Shown: positions 47,581 to 60,330, counted from the stretch's first letter. The stretch: DNA of 64,000 nucleotides from Camellia lanceoleosa (GCA_025200525.1 CM045767.1:122748346-122812345), one strand, 5' to 3'. Numbers and translations are program-made. Notes: generated by a model not told the origin, from the sequence alone.

Positions 47581-47960
47581 ACCTCCCCCCTTTAAAGAAT
47601 TTCGTCCCGAATTAAAGCACAAGTTTTCAAAAACAGGTTTTTCTCCTTTTAAACAATGTTACACTTCAACATTAAACAACTTGACCCATTACTAGTCATT
47701 CCATCTCTTATCAAGAGGCATTTCACAATATGGCAGACAACATATATTTCAACCTGCATTAACATTATGCATTTTCCTTCCAATTTCAACAATTTCATAT
47801 CATAACTAATGTTCATGATACATTTCCAATTCTACAATACTCAACATATGCAATGTTATATCAAACTTCCATTAAACCAAAACATAAACCATGTTTTACA
47901 ACCTAAGATATATTCAATACTCTTAGGGTTCAACAATACAACAAAATATACAATACATGC

Positions 47961-50900
47961 TCAAATATCCACAAATAGATCCGGATATTTCTCTCGGACC
48001 TCCAACTCACGTTCCCAAGTGGCTTCCTCTACTCCGTGATGTTTCTACAAAACCTTTACTAGGGGGATGGTCTTGCCTCGCAAGACTTGCTCCCGGCTAT
48101 CGAAGACCCGAACCGATCTCTCCTCATACGAGGCATCCTCATCAACCTCTAAGTCGGTCTAATCCAATACATGTGATGGATCTGGCTCATACTTCCGAAG
48201 CATACTCACATGAAACACGTCATGAACTCCGGATAACTGTGGCGGCAAAGCTAAACGATAGGCAACCTCGCCAATCCTCTCAAGGATCTCAAAAGGGCCA
48301 ATAAACCGAGGGGACAACTTTCCACTATTCCCAAACCTCATCAATCCCCGCCTAGGTGATATTTTCAAAAAGACATGATCACCCACCTCGAACATCAAAG
48401 GTCTCCTCCTACGGTCGGCATAAGATTTTTGACAACTCTGAACTGTAACAAGCCTCCTACGGATAAGCTCAACATTCTCCGTCGTTTCCCTTACCAACTC
48501 CGGACCCAACAAAGGTGCATCACCCACCTCGGCCCAACAAACTGGAGACCTACACGGTCGGCCATACAAGGCCTCAAACGGTGCCATACCCATACTAGAC
48601 TGGAAACTGTTGTTGTAGGCAAACTCCACCAAGGGCAAGTGCCTCTCCCACGTCCCACTAAAGTCAAGGACACAACCCCGAAGCATATCCTCAAGGATTT
48701 GAATAGTACGCTCGGACTGCCCGTCAATCTAAGGATGATAAGCCGTGCTAAAGGTCAACTTAGTACCCATGGCACTCTGCAAACTTTGCCACAACCTGGT
48801 AGTAAAATGAGGGTCTCTATCTGAGACAATCGTCACTGGGACCTCGTGCAACCTCACTATGTCCCGAATATACAAGTCGGCAAGATAATCCACCGAATCT
48901 CTTACGCGCATAGGGATAAAGTGCGCCGACTTAGTCAACTGGTCTAAAACCACCCAAATAGCATCACTACCCGGCTGAGTCCTCGGAAGACCTACAACGA
49001 AGTCCATAGTGACATGCTCTCACTTCCACTCGGTGATAGGCAAGGGTTGTAACAAACCCACTGGCCTCTGATGTTCGGCCTTTACTTGCTGACAAGTAAG
49101 GCACTTCGACATGAAAACTGCTACATCTTTCTTCATACCCCTCTACCAAAACTGGCGCCCCAAATCACGATACATCTTGGTACTTCCCGGATGCACCGCA
49201 AGGCATAAATGGTGAAACTCTCGGAGTACCTCCTCTCGGCAGGACTTCGGCACAAACAATCGGTCTCGGTATCTCACACTCTGGCCGGGATACTCTAACA
49301 AACCCTTCTCAACCTTCCCACTGGAGAACTTCTTTCGGAGGGATTCTACCTCAAGGTCACCTCTCTGTGCCTCTAACACCCTAGTCATAAGTGTAGGCTG
49401 CGCAACAACAAAAAACAAAGCCGCAGCCTCAACAAATTCGCCCTGAAGCAAATCAAACTCACCAAGTGCACCCAACATCTCCCACTCCCGGATGGCTATA
49501 CAAGCTACATCACCTATGGGTTTCCTGCTAAGGGCATCGACCACAACATTGGCCTTCCCCGGATGATAATGCAACTCGAAGTCATAATCCTCAATAAACT
49601 CCATCCACCTCCTCTGCCTCAAGTTCAAGTCTTTCTGTGTAAATAGATATTTTAGACTCTTGTGATCCGAGAACACCTCGAATCTCTCACCATAAAGGTA
49701 GTGCCTCCAGATTTACAAGGCAAAGATCACTGCTGCTAATTCTACGTCATGTGTAGGGTAATTCTTCTCGTGTATTTTCAACTGACGTGAGCCATAGTCA
49801 ACTACTTTTCTCTCTTGCATCAACACACAACCCAAACCCTCTCGTGAGGCATCACAATAGACTGCATAACCTAACCCTCTCTCCGGAATAATCAAGACTG
49901 GAGCGGTGGTCAATCTAACTTTCAGCTCTTGGAACGACTTTTCACAAGTCTCACTCCATACAAATTTGACTCCCTTCAGAGTCAACCTAGTCAACGGTGA
50001 AGCTAACTTGGAGAAATCCTTCACAAACCGGCGGTAATACCCTGCTAATCCCAGAAAACTGTGGATCTCAAACACACTCTTAGGCTGTGCCCAGTCTTGC
50101 ACTGCCTCAATCTTGGATATATCAACAGACACCCCTTCCTCAGAAACCACATGGCCTAAGAACTTGACTTCTCCTAGCCAGAACTCACACATCCCAAACT
50201 TGGCATATAGCTTATGGGTTCTAAGTAACTCGAGCACCACTCTCAAGTGTTCCTCGTGTTCCTCCTCTGAAGATGAGTAGATGAGAATGTCGTCCACAAA
50301 AATGACCACAAAGGGATCTAAGAACTCTCGGAAGATCCGGTTCATCAAATCCATAAAGACTGCCGGTGCATTGGTGAGCCCAAATGGCATCACTAGAAAC
50401 TCATAATGGCCATATCACGTACGGAATGCCGTCTTCGGAATATCCTCCTCCCTGACCCTCAACTGGTGGTAACCCGATCTCAAGTCTATCTTAGAGAAAC
50501 AACGGGAACCCTTCAACTGGTCAAACAAATCATCTATACGAGGCATAGGGTACTTATTCTTAACCGTAGCCTGATTCAACTTCTGGTAGTCAATACAAGT
50601 CTCAAGGCACCATCTTTCTTTTTAACAAAGAGGGCCGGTGCTCCCCACGGCGAAACACTAGGGCGGACAAAACCCTTATCCAGCAACTCCTGGAGCTGAA
50701 TCTTCAACTCACTTAACTCGGCTGGGGCAAAACGGTAAGGTGCCATAGAGATCGGCACCGTGTCGGGCACTAAATCAATGGAGAATTCAATCTCATGGTG
50801 AGGTGGCAAACCAACGAGGTCCTCAGGAAAAACATCCGAATACTCACAAACCACTCTCGGTAATACAATCTGGGTCTCATCACACTCACTACTCAAAAGG

Positions 50901-52623
50901 CTAGCAAGAAGACCACTAAGCTCATTCCGTCCTCGCGGATCATACACCGGTGGCAACACACTACCAACCCAATCCCCTAAGAAATGAAAACACTCCTCGC
51001 TCACGGTACATACTATGACCCTTTGGCGGTAGCAATCGATAACAGCCCGGTATGACGATAGCCAGTCCATACCTAAAATAATATCAAAACCCTTCATGGG
51101 CATAACTACAAAAGGAAATGGAAGCCGATGATCGGCGACCTCTATATCACAACCTCTACATCCATGCTTCAAAATCAGTTTACCCCCAAGAGGTGATACA
51201 ACACATATAGGAGATACTAATTGTGCCAACTCCAATTCCAAAACAGATGCAAATGCAGCAGATACAAAGGAATGAGACGCACCCATGTCAATCAATACAC
51301 TAGCAACCGAGTTACAAAACAGAAAGGTACCTCTCACAACTGATGGAACCGGTACTAGGTCCTGCGCGGTAACAACATACACGCGCCTAGTAGGCCCTTG
51401 ATCTACCTGCTCACCCCTCGGAGCATACGACTGCTGCACAGACTGGGACGATGAAGCCCCCTGATTGGCCCTCGAGGCCTGCACTGACTGAGTTGGCTGA
51501 AGGCTCTGCCTTTGCCCAGATGCACCAGATGTGCCACTCAACTGCAGGCAAAACCTCTTCAGGTGCCCTGTCTGACCACACTGATAACAAGACAGTGGTT
51601 GACCCCTGCCCTGACTCTGGCTCTGCAGTCTAGCTGAAGAAGAAGCAGCTCGCTGACCTCCTCCTCTCTGTGGGCAAACCGAAGCCTTGTGGCCTAGCTG
51701 ACCACACTTGTAACAGGTGAAATCTCCCTGATTGCCTCTCCCCGAGCCTGCACACGGCACTGGAAAGGTCGATCTAGCAACACCACCCTGAGACTGTTGA
51801 GGGTTAGCACCCCTCTGTCTCTTGCCATCACTTTGACCATCCTGGCTCCTCTTGGAGCCCCTCTGTCCCTCCTCCTCCTGCATCATGATCTCTATATGGG
51901 CTGCAGCATCAACCAAGCGCCCATAATCTCGGATCATAGAACCACCAACTCTCATCTTGAGGCCGCGTCTCAACCTCTTCTCAAACTCGATACAGCGGCG
52001 TTCCTCGGATGCCACAAGTTCAGGTGCGAACCTGGATAAGCTAGTAAAATCAGCCTCATACTTGGCCACTAAAGAACTCAACTGCAAAAGCTGGCAGAAC
52101 TGGTCTCTCAGCTTCTCCCTGACTGCTGGAGATAAAAACTTCTCCTGGAAAGCACTCACAAAAGCCTTCCAAGTGCCACCAATACGACCTTTCATGAATT
52201 TCCACCACTGACCCGCATCACCCTTAAGCTGGAAAGATGCCAAGGTCACTTTCAATGCTCTGTCCTCGATGCCAAGCATCTCGAATGTCTTACTCATCTG
52301 CTCCAGCCACTCATCAGCCTTAAGTGGCTTCTTCGGATCCCCTAAAAACTCATCCGGATTTGACTGGAGAAACTCCCTCTTTACAAAAGAAGGCCTTGCA
52401 TCAACAACCTGGGCCTGAACTTGATTCTCAGCTTTGAGAATGTCCATGGATGCTCTCAATGCTCCTGCCATCTCGCGGGCTAAGGCGCCCATGGCCTACT
52501 GACCTACTGGCTCGGCCATATTGGCCTGGCCAACACCCTCTCTTCTTGGCCGAATCTCATCCCAGATAGGCACCTCCGCCTCCTAGGCCTACCTCGCCTA
52601 CCACCACGCCCTCGCCCCGACAT
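47961..52623 (-). pseudogene. gag-pol of the Tekay-like element, multiply interrupted
   Basis: Starts near 52623 (MSGRGRGG), shifts frame, meets a stop just before 52492, then runs open to 50576. In order it has gag; two CCHC knuckles (CYKCGQLGHKASVC and CYQCGQTGHLKRFC); protease (LIDMGASHSFVS); the RT start at FVKKKDG; RT catalytic [11 protein letters not shown]; RNase H ([16 protein letters not shown]); integrase HLCLAVHPG and DFVVGLPRTQPGSDAIW; ALYGRPCRSP; VGDHVFLKISP; and a chromodomain-like tail ending at 47961. There is a frameshift near 50597. Stops lie at 50415-50417, 49713-49715, 49143-49145, 49020-49022, 48729-48731 and 48045-48047, with another frameshift near 48160. It cannot encode a working polyprotein. 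Confidence 0.85.
50576..52492 (-). pseudogene. gag-protease portion, longest open segment (638 codons)
   Basis: The intact-looking stretch of the polyprotein: retrotransposon gag domain (about residues 50-200, including KGDAGQWWKFMKG), two zinc knuckles near residues 260 and 300, and the protease near residue 400. It ends in the first RT motif, where a one-base loss breaks the frame. The protease active site reads DMG where the family has DSG or DTG. In this element the codon is ATG, one C-to-T change from ACG (Thr), so the protease is predicted inactive. Confidence 0.8.
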
Positions 52624-53008
52624 CCTAATAAAGGTAACGAAGAACATTAGCACATTTAAAAATGTGCCAAACGAAACACTCAAGGCCCTAATGCATGGAC
52701 AATCAGAATTCACTCCACGTAAGCACATAAACACATAAGCACTTTAATTTCATTTCTGGGTAATGATAGTCCCAAGGCGTTGCTAGAGTTCCAGTTAGAA
52801 ACAGTATTGATCAAGTGCTTTTCCAATAGGACTCCCAGAAACCCAAGGATCCAATCAACATCCTAGAAATTAAATCCCATACCCAAATAGTCACATAAAC
52901 ATGTTACCACATAAACACATAACATTACACTCAAGTCTCTAACAAGCGAGACAAACCCATTGTAATACTAATCACTTCCCACGTATCCAAAGTATTCGAA
53001 CCCGGTAC

Positions 53009-53020
53009 GCTCTGATACCA
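53009..53020 (-). promoter_or_regulatory. tRNA-Met primer binding site of the Tekay-like element
   Basis: TGGTATCAGAGC on the minus strand, three bases from the 5' LTR end. Confidence 0.85.
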
Positions 53021-53023
53021 AGT

Positions 53024-55232
53024 TGTAACGCCCTCAAAATAATAACATTGAAACCCATCAATTTAGACATGCATTGATATAAAAGGTAAACATTCTTCTA
53101 TTCATCAAAGTAGTTCATTACAATGAGTATTACAAGTTAACAACAAAAGCAAATGCCCTACGGGCTTACGGCTTTCCAAGTTAACACTTGGCTACAGAAA
53201 GAGAGTACTAACTCAATACACGTTAAGCCCTTGGCTTGAATTTACATGTAATACATCCAAAAGATAACAAAACAACAAAAGTCTGCCTGCACTCTAGCCT
53301 CCCCAACTAAGTCCTTGGAGGTGGCATACTACTTGTACCTGAAATGATGTCCCATAAAGGGTGAGTCACAGCCCAGTAGAAAAAACACTAAACCAGCTAT
53401 GAACAATGACTAAGAGATTAGCAGTTGATAGATGGTCAACACTGATACATCCACATACATTACACTCCGGTTTCATGACATTAAGTCTATGTTACATTTC
53501 ATTTCCCATTTCTTTTTCAACTTTGAGTTTGAAAACACGGCTTAACATCTAGCCAAATAACTTAACGAGATTAAGACTCATCTTTAAAACACTTTCGAAA
53601 TTCATGATGGATACACATTTTAACACTGTCTCGATAATACATAAACCATTTCCACACTTTATGAAAGATACACATTTTAGTTCTGTATCAACATAACATA
53701 GAATCACTTCTATACTTCACAATTGATAACGATATACATTTTAGTGCTATATCAAATCAATTCGAACACTTCCATAATCAACATTTGATACACATTGTAG
53801 TGTTGTATCAATGTCACACAAAATCTGGTTTAGAGGTCCATCCCCTATCTTCCCCTAAACCGTGGAGTACATCCCCTATCTCCTCCCACACAACACATGT
53901 ATATAAATGTAGATCATATACAATCAATCAACACATAAATTTAATGTATTATTCCAGTCGCTATATTCGATAGCATACTTAATCGATTAGTTTCAGTTTG
54001 CCTAATCAACATGCATTGTCTACAACAATCACGACTATCCTCCACCGATAGCCCAAAACAATTATTTCTATACCGGAAACAAATGCACCAAATGAATATA
54101 TTATCTATATTCACAATTCAATTCTTCATTTCCCCAAATTAATTATACGAATTAATTTAACTATGTAATTAGGGCGTTTTTCCCATAAGTTACATAACAA
54201 CCCTAAGGTTCCATTGTCATCCATAATCCAACATTTAACTCATTTTTCTATGCCAAACATGCAAATAGGTTTATATAAACAAAATCCCAACTTTTGTGAA
54301 ATTACACAAAAGACCCAAACTTTCTCATAATTACACAATAACCTCCAACATACCAAAATACCAAAATTCAAAGACAAAGCTCATAAAGAGGAGTAGGGTA
54401 TCCCTACCTCGAAGTTTGAGCTCAAACGGAGATGAAGACCAAAATCCAACGTGCTCCAAATCCCAAGTTTTTCAGATTAAATCAAAGCCCAAGCTACCCT
54501 CTATCTTTTTAACAAAGGCCCTAGGATAGATTCACACTAGAGGGAGATGAAATCCTAGAGAGAAGACAAGTATAGAGAGAGAGAGAGTCTCGGATCTAGG
54601 GTTTGAAAAAGAGAAGGGGGTGAAAAAGTGAAGTTTTCCCCGCTGCTGCCTACTGATATAAAACAGGCTCGCTCGAGCGAAGGATTGGTCGCTCGAGCGA
54701 CCAGACACAAAGAATACTCGCTCGAGCGAAGAAGGTCTCGCTCGAGCCAAAAACTTGAAGCTTCAGGTTTGCAACCCAGAAGCACGCTCGAGCAACAGAA
54801 TGCTCGCTCGAGCGAGGAAACTTAAAACATACACCTCGCTCGCTCGCGCGAAGGAAAGCTCGCTCGAGCCAAGAAACACAACTCACAGGTCAAAATGAGA
54901 CGCAGACGCATGCTCGAGCGCAGGACTTCTCGCTCGATCCACCAGGCACAAAACTCGACTCTTGCTTGAGCGATCAAACCCTGGCTCGAGCGAAGGATCC
55001 AAACAAAGAGCTTGCTCGAGCGACAAACATCTTGCTCGAGCGAAGAACCAAAATTCTAGGCAGCAACCATTTGCTCCCAAACACAACCATCCTGTAACAA
55101 ATCTGCCCAACACATCCTATAACTCAAATACAAAGTATGAAAGGACGTAAACAAGATTTAAACAACTACTAACATCTACGGACACAAGTCCGGATCACTG
55201 TACAACAAGGGGTAAAACCCGGGATCGCTATA
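53024..55232 (-). repeat. 5' LTR of the Tekay-like element
   Basis: Aligns along its length with 45397-47580. Its CTCGAG cluster (54660-55060) is better preserved, for example the consecutive GCTCGAGCGA boxes at 54667-54740. Confidence 0.85.
54660..55060. repeat. Cluster of GCTCGAGCGA boxes in the 5' LTR
   Basis: At least twelve palindromic CTCGAG-centred boxes, many extended to GCTCGCTCGAGCGA. Likely regulatory (U3) repeats, or a hairpin-rich part of the transcript. Confidence 0.75.
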
Positions 55233-55482
55233 AGCTCGTCAAGCTCGGCTCGTTTATCTTTATTTAAATTATATAATAAATATATTATTTATATATTTTT
55301 ATTTAAATAATATACATAATATTTAAAAAATTTATCAAACCGAGTCGAACCGAACTTGAGTTTCATTAATGTTAATGAGCCGAGCTGAGTTTGAGCCCAG
55401 TTCTTTAACGAATCAGGTTGAGCTCAAGGTCAATAAGTAAACGAGTTGGCTCATCTCAGTTCATTTGTAACCCTAATTGGGG

Positions 55483-56760
55483 ATGATAAAATGGGAAATG
55501 TAGCAAAACTCTTTTGTAATCTCAATTCCATCTCTAATGATATGGCCCACCACTATGTGAAGTAGTACTATACTTCTCTCTCTCATCTGTGGCCTCCCTA
55601 ATTCTACATCATTCAGGAGGAAAAATCAGGGTGATCTTAGGATGATCAATTATTGTCCCGTTCAAAAAACAAAAAATATTATTATTATTCTTATTGACTA
55701 TGCTGCTTTTACCAAAGGAAAATATCATTGACCGAGTTGTCATTAAGCTGTATAAAAAGTATATAAAAATAAATTATAAATTAAATTTGAAATTATTTTT
55801 TTATTTATTTTAATAACTTTTGTTTTAATTTGTAACAACAATTCCTTTGAACTATCAGTAGTCTGACCATTTAAGAAATGATGGAAAGAATTCATTTATA
55901 TGAAAGTTCTTTAAAGGGTTCAAAGAAAAATTATTAGTTGGTATAGGGGTCATGTGGCAGTACTCTCCATCAATTACAAATCACCATATCTCCTCATATT
56001 CTCTAATCACCTAACATAAAATTGTAAGTTTCATCTCTTCTACCAATTATAATACCATTGAAGCACCACTTGACAGTACCCTAGAACCAACCAATAACTT
56101 ATCGGTTCAAAACCGCAAAGTGGATGGAATTATTATCTTTATGTATCGTACATATTTCTCATTTTGTGTATGGCAAATGCTAATAAGTACTCATTATGCA
56201 TTATTTAATATTGAAAAGTGTGTATAAAGTATCTTGAAAATATATAAAAATATTAAAAAATGTATTGAATTTAATGAAAAATGTCTTGTGTTCTTCAATT
56301 TTTTTATTATTTACTTATATCTTAGGAGCACTTGTTAACAAGATCTTTTATGTATCAATTATTAGTTTTAATAAGTTTCATTCCTCATGTATTTTATAAG
56401 CACGATGTGACATGTCACATAATAAATACAATTTAGTGATTTTTTCACAAAATAATTATAAATTCAAGAAAAAATTTAAAATTTTAATTATTAATATTTA
56501 TAAAATTTATCACTGATTTGAAATTATTTTTAAAATTTTTACACTGAATTATAATTATTCCTAATAAAATGATGATTCAAACATTATTTGATTTTAATGT
56601 GATTAGATATTAATGAGATTATTAAGATAATTTATACATAAAATTGGATGTATTAAAAGTTCAATATATGACCGATTATGGATAATAATCTATGATGGGA
56701 TAAATAAATGCAAACCTAATTTTGAAATGACCCTTGACTCTTTCCTCGCCCACCCCTTTA
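55483..56760. other. AT-rich non-coding DNA
   Basis: No gene recognised. Confidence 0.5.
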
Positions 56761-56789
56761 TTCTAATGGAAAATGATTTTTTCCCCGAA

Positions 56790-57140
56790 AAATCATCCCC
56801 CGAAACAGAGAGGGAGAGAGGGAGAGAGAAGAAGAGAAAGAGGAGGGGAAGAGGGAATGGAGGGGAAACGGAGAGAGAGAGAGAGGCCCCTCGATCGTCG
56901 TCCTGCCGATCATCGCAGCTTAGCTCATCGCAGATCACTCCGCCTCCGCCTCTGCCTCCGTCGCCAATCGCCGCGCCTCCACACTGGTTGATGGCCCCTC
57001 AAGTTTTTCTTCTTCCTCCTTCCTTCTCTTCTTCTTCGTCTTTTTCTTCTTCTTCTTCTTCTTCCTTCTTCTTTTCTGATTTTCTTCTTCTGAAAAAAAA
57101 AAAAATTCCAAAACGACGAAAACGACGTCGTTTTGATTTC
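56790..57140. repeat. GAGAG/CTTCTT-rich segment with ACGACGTCGT
   Basis: A GAGAGAGAGA purine block is followed by a CGCCTCCGCC block, a CTTCTTCTTC tract and a 16 bp AAAACGACGTCGTTTT palindrome (57119-57134). It parallels 35155-35630. Frames crossing it are low complexity, so no gene is called. Confidence 0.4.
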
Positions 57141-57438
57141 GGGGGGGATTTCGAGGAAGGGTCTTTCGAACTACCAATCACTACTCTATTCCAATTTAAT
57201 TTGGTCATCAAACGGGGCATTAGATTTACTATGCAGTATGTCACATATTGATTCATTAGAAAAACGAATTTTACACCAAATACCTTATAAGCGTATTAAT
57301 TTGTGAGCAGCAAGGTAGACATGGTAGATTCCTATTGCATCTCCTGGGTTGGTCCTGGGGCATAATTCACGGGGGTATGTAGTACCACTCGCAGAGCTGG
57401 CTTTTCGAGAGGATGACAAGCGTTCATTTCGTGACAAG

Positions 57439-57450
57439 TGGTATCAGAGC
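57439..57450 (+). promoter_or_regulatory. tRNA-Met primer binding site of the TRIM
   Basis: TGGTATCAGAGC two bases after the left LTR, on the plus strand. Confidence 0.85.
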
Positions 57451-57753
57451 TAGCCTAGGGGCACTGTGATGGGGACAGTACGTAGGACTTACACCAAGCA
57501 CCTTCATTATGGGGTCTGTACCAAAGGTGGTGTCTGCACGGGGCAAGTTCCCATATGTAAGGGAACGGACAAGCATGAAGGCAAGCAGGGTAATGTCCCC
57601 TTAACAAGGGCGTCAAAGATTGGCGGTGGTAGCATGTCATGTACTGACTCATTAGGGATGCGAGTTTTACACCAAGCACTTTGCAAGTGTATTAGTTTGT
57701 GAGAGGCAAGAAAGGTAAGATAGATCCCTATTGCATCTCCTGGATTGATCTTT

Positions 57754-58151
57754 GGCCCCGTTTGTTTTTAAAGGTAGAATGGAGGGGATTGATAGTGAGG
57801 GGATTAAGTAAAATTGTGTTTATTTTGATGATAGTTGTTAGTGTAGGAATTGTTAAATTATTTTTATATAAAATAATAAAACAAATAAAAAAATATAAAA
57901 AATTAAACATTAATATTTTAAAAAAATTCCCAATATATAAAAAATATAAAAAATAAAAAAATTTCTAATCCTCTCACTATTTTTCTAATACCATCTCCAC
58001 CTCTTCCATCTCAATCCTCCTTCCAATCTCCATCTATATCACCTCCTCCATCCTGATCCCCTCCCCAACTCTACAAACAAACACAATACTAAATAACCCC
58101 ACCTCCATCCTAATCCCCTCCCATCTATTTAATCCCAAAACAAACGGGGCC
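57754..58151. mobile_element. Harbinger-like MITE in the TRIM 3' LTR
   Basis: Perfect 15 bp inverted ends GGCCCCGTTTGTTTT, flanked by TTT on both sides. The sister LTR (TTGGTCCTGGGGCATAATTC near 57350) shows the empty site. Confidence 0.85.
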
Positions 58152-58185
58152 TTTGGGTATAATTCACAATGTATGTAGTACTATT

Positions 58186-59411
58186 TGTTAGACTTATTTA
58201 TTTTGATGATTTATTTAATTATGTTTTAATTTATTTGAAAGAAAAAAAATAGAATCCAAAATTTATTTTGATGATTTATTTAATTATATTTTAATCAAAA
58301 TTTATTTTGATGATTTATTTGAAAGAGAAAAATAGAATCAAAATTTATTTTGTCCCATTATTTTTCACCTAAACCTTTATCCTAAATGTTGTTAGAATGT
58401 ATTTAATATTTGATTAAATCAGGAGTTCAAACAGTCCAAAATAAAGGTTCAAACAGCCTAGCATAGCAGCAGGCCAAAAGGTTCAAAAGGTTCAAGTGAA
58501 AGATATTCAAATTAATAATGATGGAAATACAACGGCTATAAACAGCTATAAAGGTTCAAAAGGCCAAAATGTTCAAAAGGTTCAAGTAAAAGATATTCAA
58601 ATTTGTAATGATGGAGTGGAAGATATTCAAATTGGTAATGATGGAAGTACAACGGCTATAAATTTAAATGAATACAACGGCTATAAACGGCTATAATTTT
58701 CATTATATATACCAAAGCCTCTAATGTAAACAAGTTATAAAAAACATGAAAATATTCTTTGATCTATAATCACTCACATATTTTTTCAGAAATTATACAC
58801 TGAGCCTTATAGCTTTAAGCCTATCTTTCTTGTGTGAGGTTTACAGAAAAATCAAAACTTCATTTTATATATCTATTTTTTAGAGATATTTCTTGTAAGC
58901 TTTCTTTGAAAGCAAAAATACCATTTCATTTTGTAAAAGTGTTGCAAACACTGTGTTTTTGAAATCTTGAGAGTGATTGTGAATCACTTAAGATTTGCAA
59001 AGGTTTGGGCTTGTGAAGTCTGTGTAAAATTCGTAGAGGATTGCTCCATTTGTAAAGAGGTTGCTAGCACCCCTGTGAAGCTATTAGATAGTGAAAAATC
59101 TCAAATGAAACTTGAGGAGTGGATGTAGGTTTGGTTGAAGTCGAACTACTATAAATCTGTTTGTCTCCTCTTCCCAAATCTCTTTACTTTCATACCACTG
59201 TTATAGCTATCTAATATTCATGTGTTAATCATTTGATTTACCCTATATGTTAGTTATACTTCATTGTTATTTTGCTTGATCATTTACTGATAAGTTCATC
59301 ATTGTGCTTGTTAATAATTTGTGATACTAATAGTTAATTTTATTGTGGTATTATTAATTTTATTTTGTAAAAACCTAATTCATTCCCTTTTAAATTATTT
59401 TTTGGATAACA
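58186..59411 (+). mobile_element. Solo LTR, 1226 bp, in the TRIM 3' LTR
   Basis: Starts TGTTAGACTTATT and ends TTGGATAACA, flanked by CTATT (58181-58185 and 59412-59416). Contains repeated AAGATATTCAAATT and ACGGCTATAAA motifs (58495-58695) followed by a TATATATACC box near 58710, a likely U3 promoter. The sister TRIM LTR shows the empty site. Confidence 0.85.
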
Positions 59412-59463
59412 CTATTCATGAAGCCAATCTCTCAAGAGGATGACAAGTATTTAGTCCGTAACA

Positions 59464-60330
59464 ACTACCTTGGAATCCTTTGAAGAAGACAAATGGATCA
59501 GATCAATACGCGTTGTCCTTTTACATTATGTTGAGAACTTTGAGAAGGAAATAAAGAAAATGATTATATAAATCATTTTGAGAAAAGATATTGTGATTTA
59601 TGTTTCTTTTATTTGTATAAATGAAAGAAATTTTTTTTTTCATATTATAATACAAAAATAACGTTTGATAAGTATCACCTTTTTTTTTTTAATATCCAAA
59701 AGGGCAATTTGAATAAGAATTATTGGAAAATAGTAATTAGTTAGCTTATTTTTTCTTTCATGCTTCATTTGTTTGGGTGAAATTTTTTTATACAAAACTT
59801 TTTTTTAGAATTTTTGTTTTTTTTTGGAGAAAACATTGGTGGTGGTGGTGGAACAAAGGTGGAGGTGATAGGACATGGCAATGATGATAGCGATGGTGAA
59901 GGTGACAGTGGTCGTGGTGATGGTGGTGGAGATGAGAGTGACAGTGATAATGTGGTAAGATTAGTATGATTTAGTCTGAAAAATGTTTTATTTTAAAAAT
60001 AAAAATATTTTTTTGCCTATGAAGGCTTATTTTTTTATTAATTATGAAAAATATTTTTTGTTAATTTTTATTTTTCTATCAAACACCAAAAAATATTTTA
60101 TTTTTCACCCAAACAAATAAAGTATCAATCTCTCCACTTTTAGAGATATTTAAATTAAAAATTATAAAAATAAAATAAATTTATATCTATTTCTTTCTAC
60201 TTTACCATATTTCTCTCGTCTTCATTTACCCAAAGAAATGAGATGAATAAAAAGAAATGTATTTTTATTTTTAAACTCTAAAGCATGCAATCCAAACGAC
60301 ACTATTATAAAAATAGTTAAAGATCACACT
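59464..60330. other. AT-rich non-coding DNA
   Basis: 59830-59955 is a GGTGGTGGTGATGG-type degenerate trinucleotide tract. No gene. Confidence 0.5.

Larger units (their letters stand above)
45397..55232 (-). mobile_element. Tekay-like Ty3/gypsy retrotransposon, complete structure
   Basis: LTRs at 45397-47580 and 53024-55232 are highly similar, differing by scattered substitutions and small indels. The primer site is tRNA-Met type (53009-53020 inverted). The PPT on the minus strand reads CTTTAAAGGGGGGAGGT next to 47580. AGCT flanks both outer ends as a 4-5 bp duplication. Domain order gag-PR-RT-RH-INT plus a C-terminal chromodomain-like tail points to the Tekay/Del chromovirus clade. Confidence 0.85.
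45250..55475. mobile_element. hAT-like MITE split by the Tekay-like element
   Basis: The left end AGGTTGTAAATGAACC and the complement of the right end AGGGTTACAAATGAAC are inverted repeats. The direct repeat AATTGGGG at 45242-45249 and 55475-55482 is a plausible 8 bp TSD. The two halves (45250-45396 and 55233-55475) are rich in GAGCCGAAC/GAGCTCG motifs and together make a unit of about 390 bp. Confidence 0.7.
57239..59463 (+). mobile_element. TRIM-like miniature LTR retrotransposon with two nested insertions
   Basis: The left LTR 57239-57436 (198 bp) starts TGTCACATATTG and ends TTTCGTGACA. The internal region 57437-57634 (198 bp) starts with TGGTATCAGAGC two bases after the LTR. The right LTR 57635-59463 contains a MITE and a solo LTR; without them and their TSDs it is about 197 bp. 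No coding capacity. No flanking TSD was identified (CAGTA left, ACTAC right). Confidence 0.8.

Noticed and set aside
54660..55060. CRISPR-like array of short palindromic repeats
   Set aside because: Spacing is irregular, units are degenerate and they lie inside plant LTRs; no cas genes.
56727..57251. 174-codon open frame
   Set aside because: Low-complexity Arg/Glu then Ser/Phe runs arising from GA and CTT repeats.
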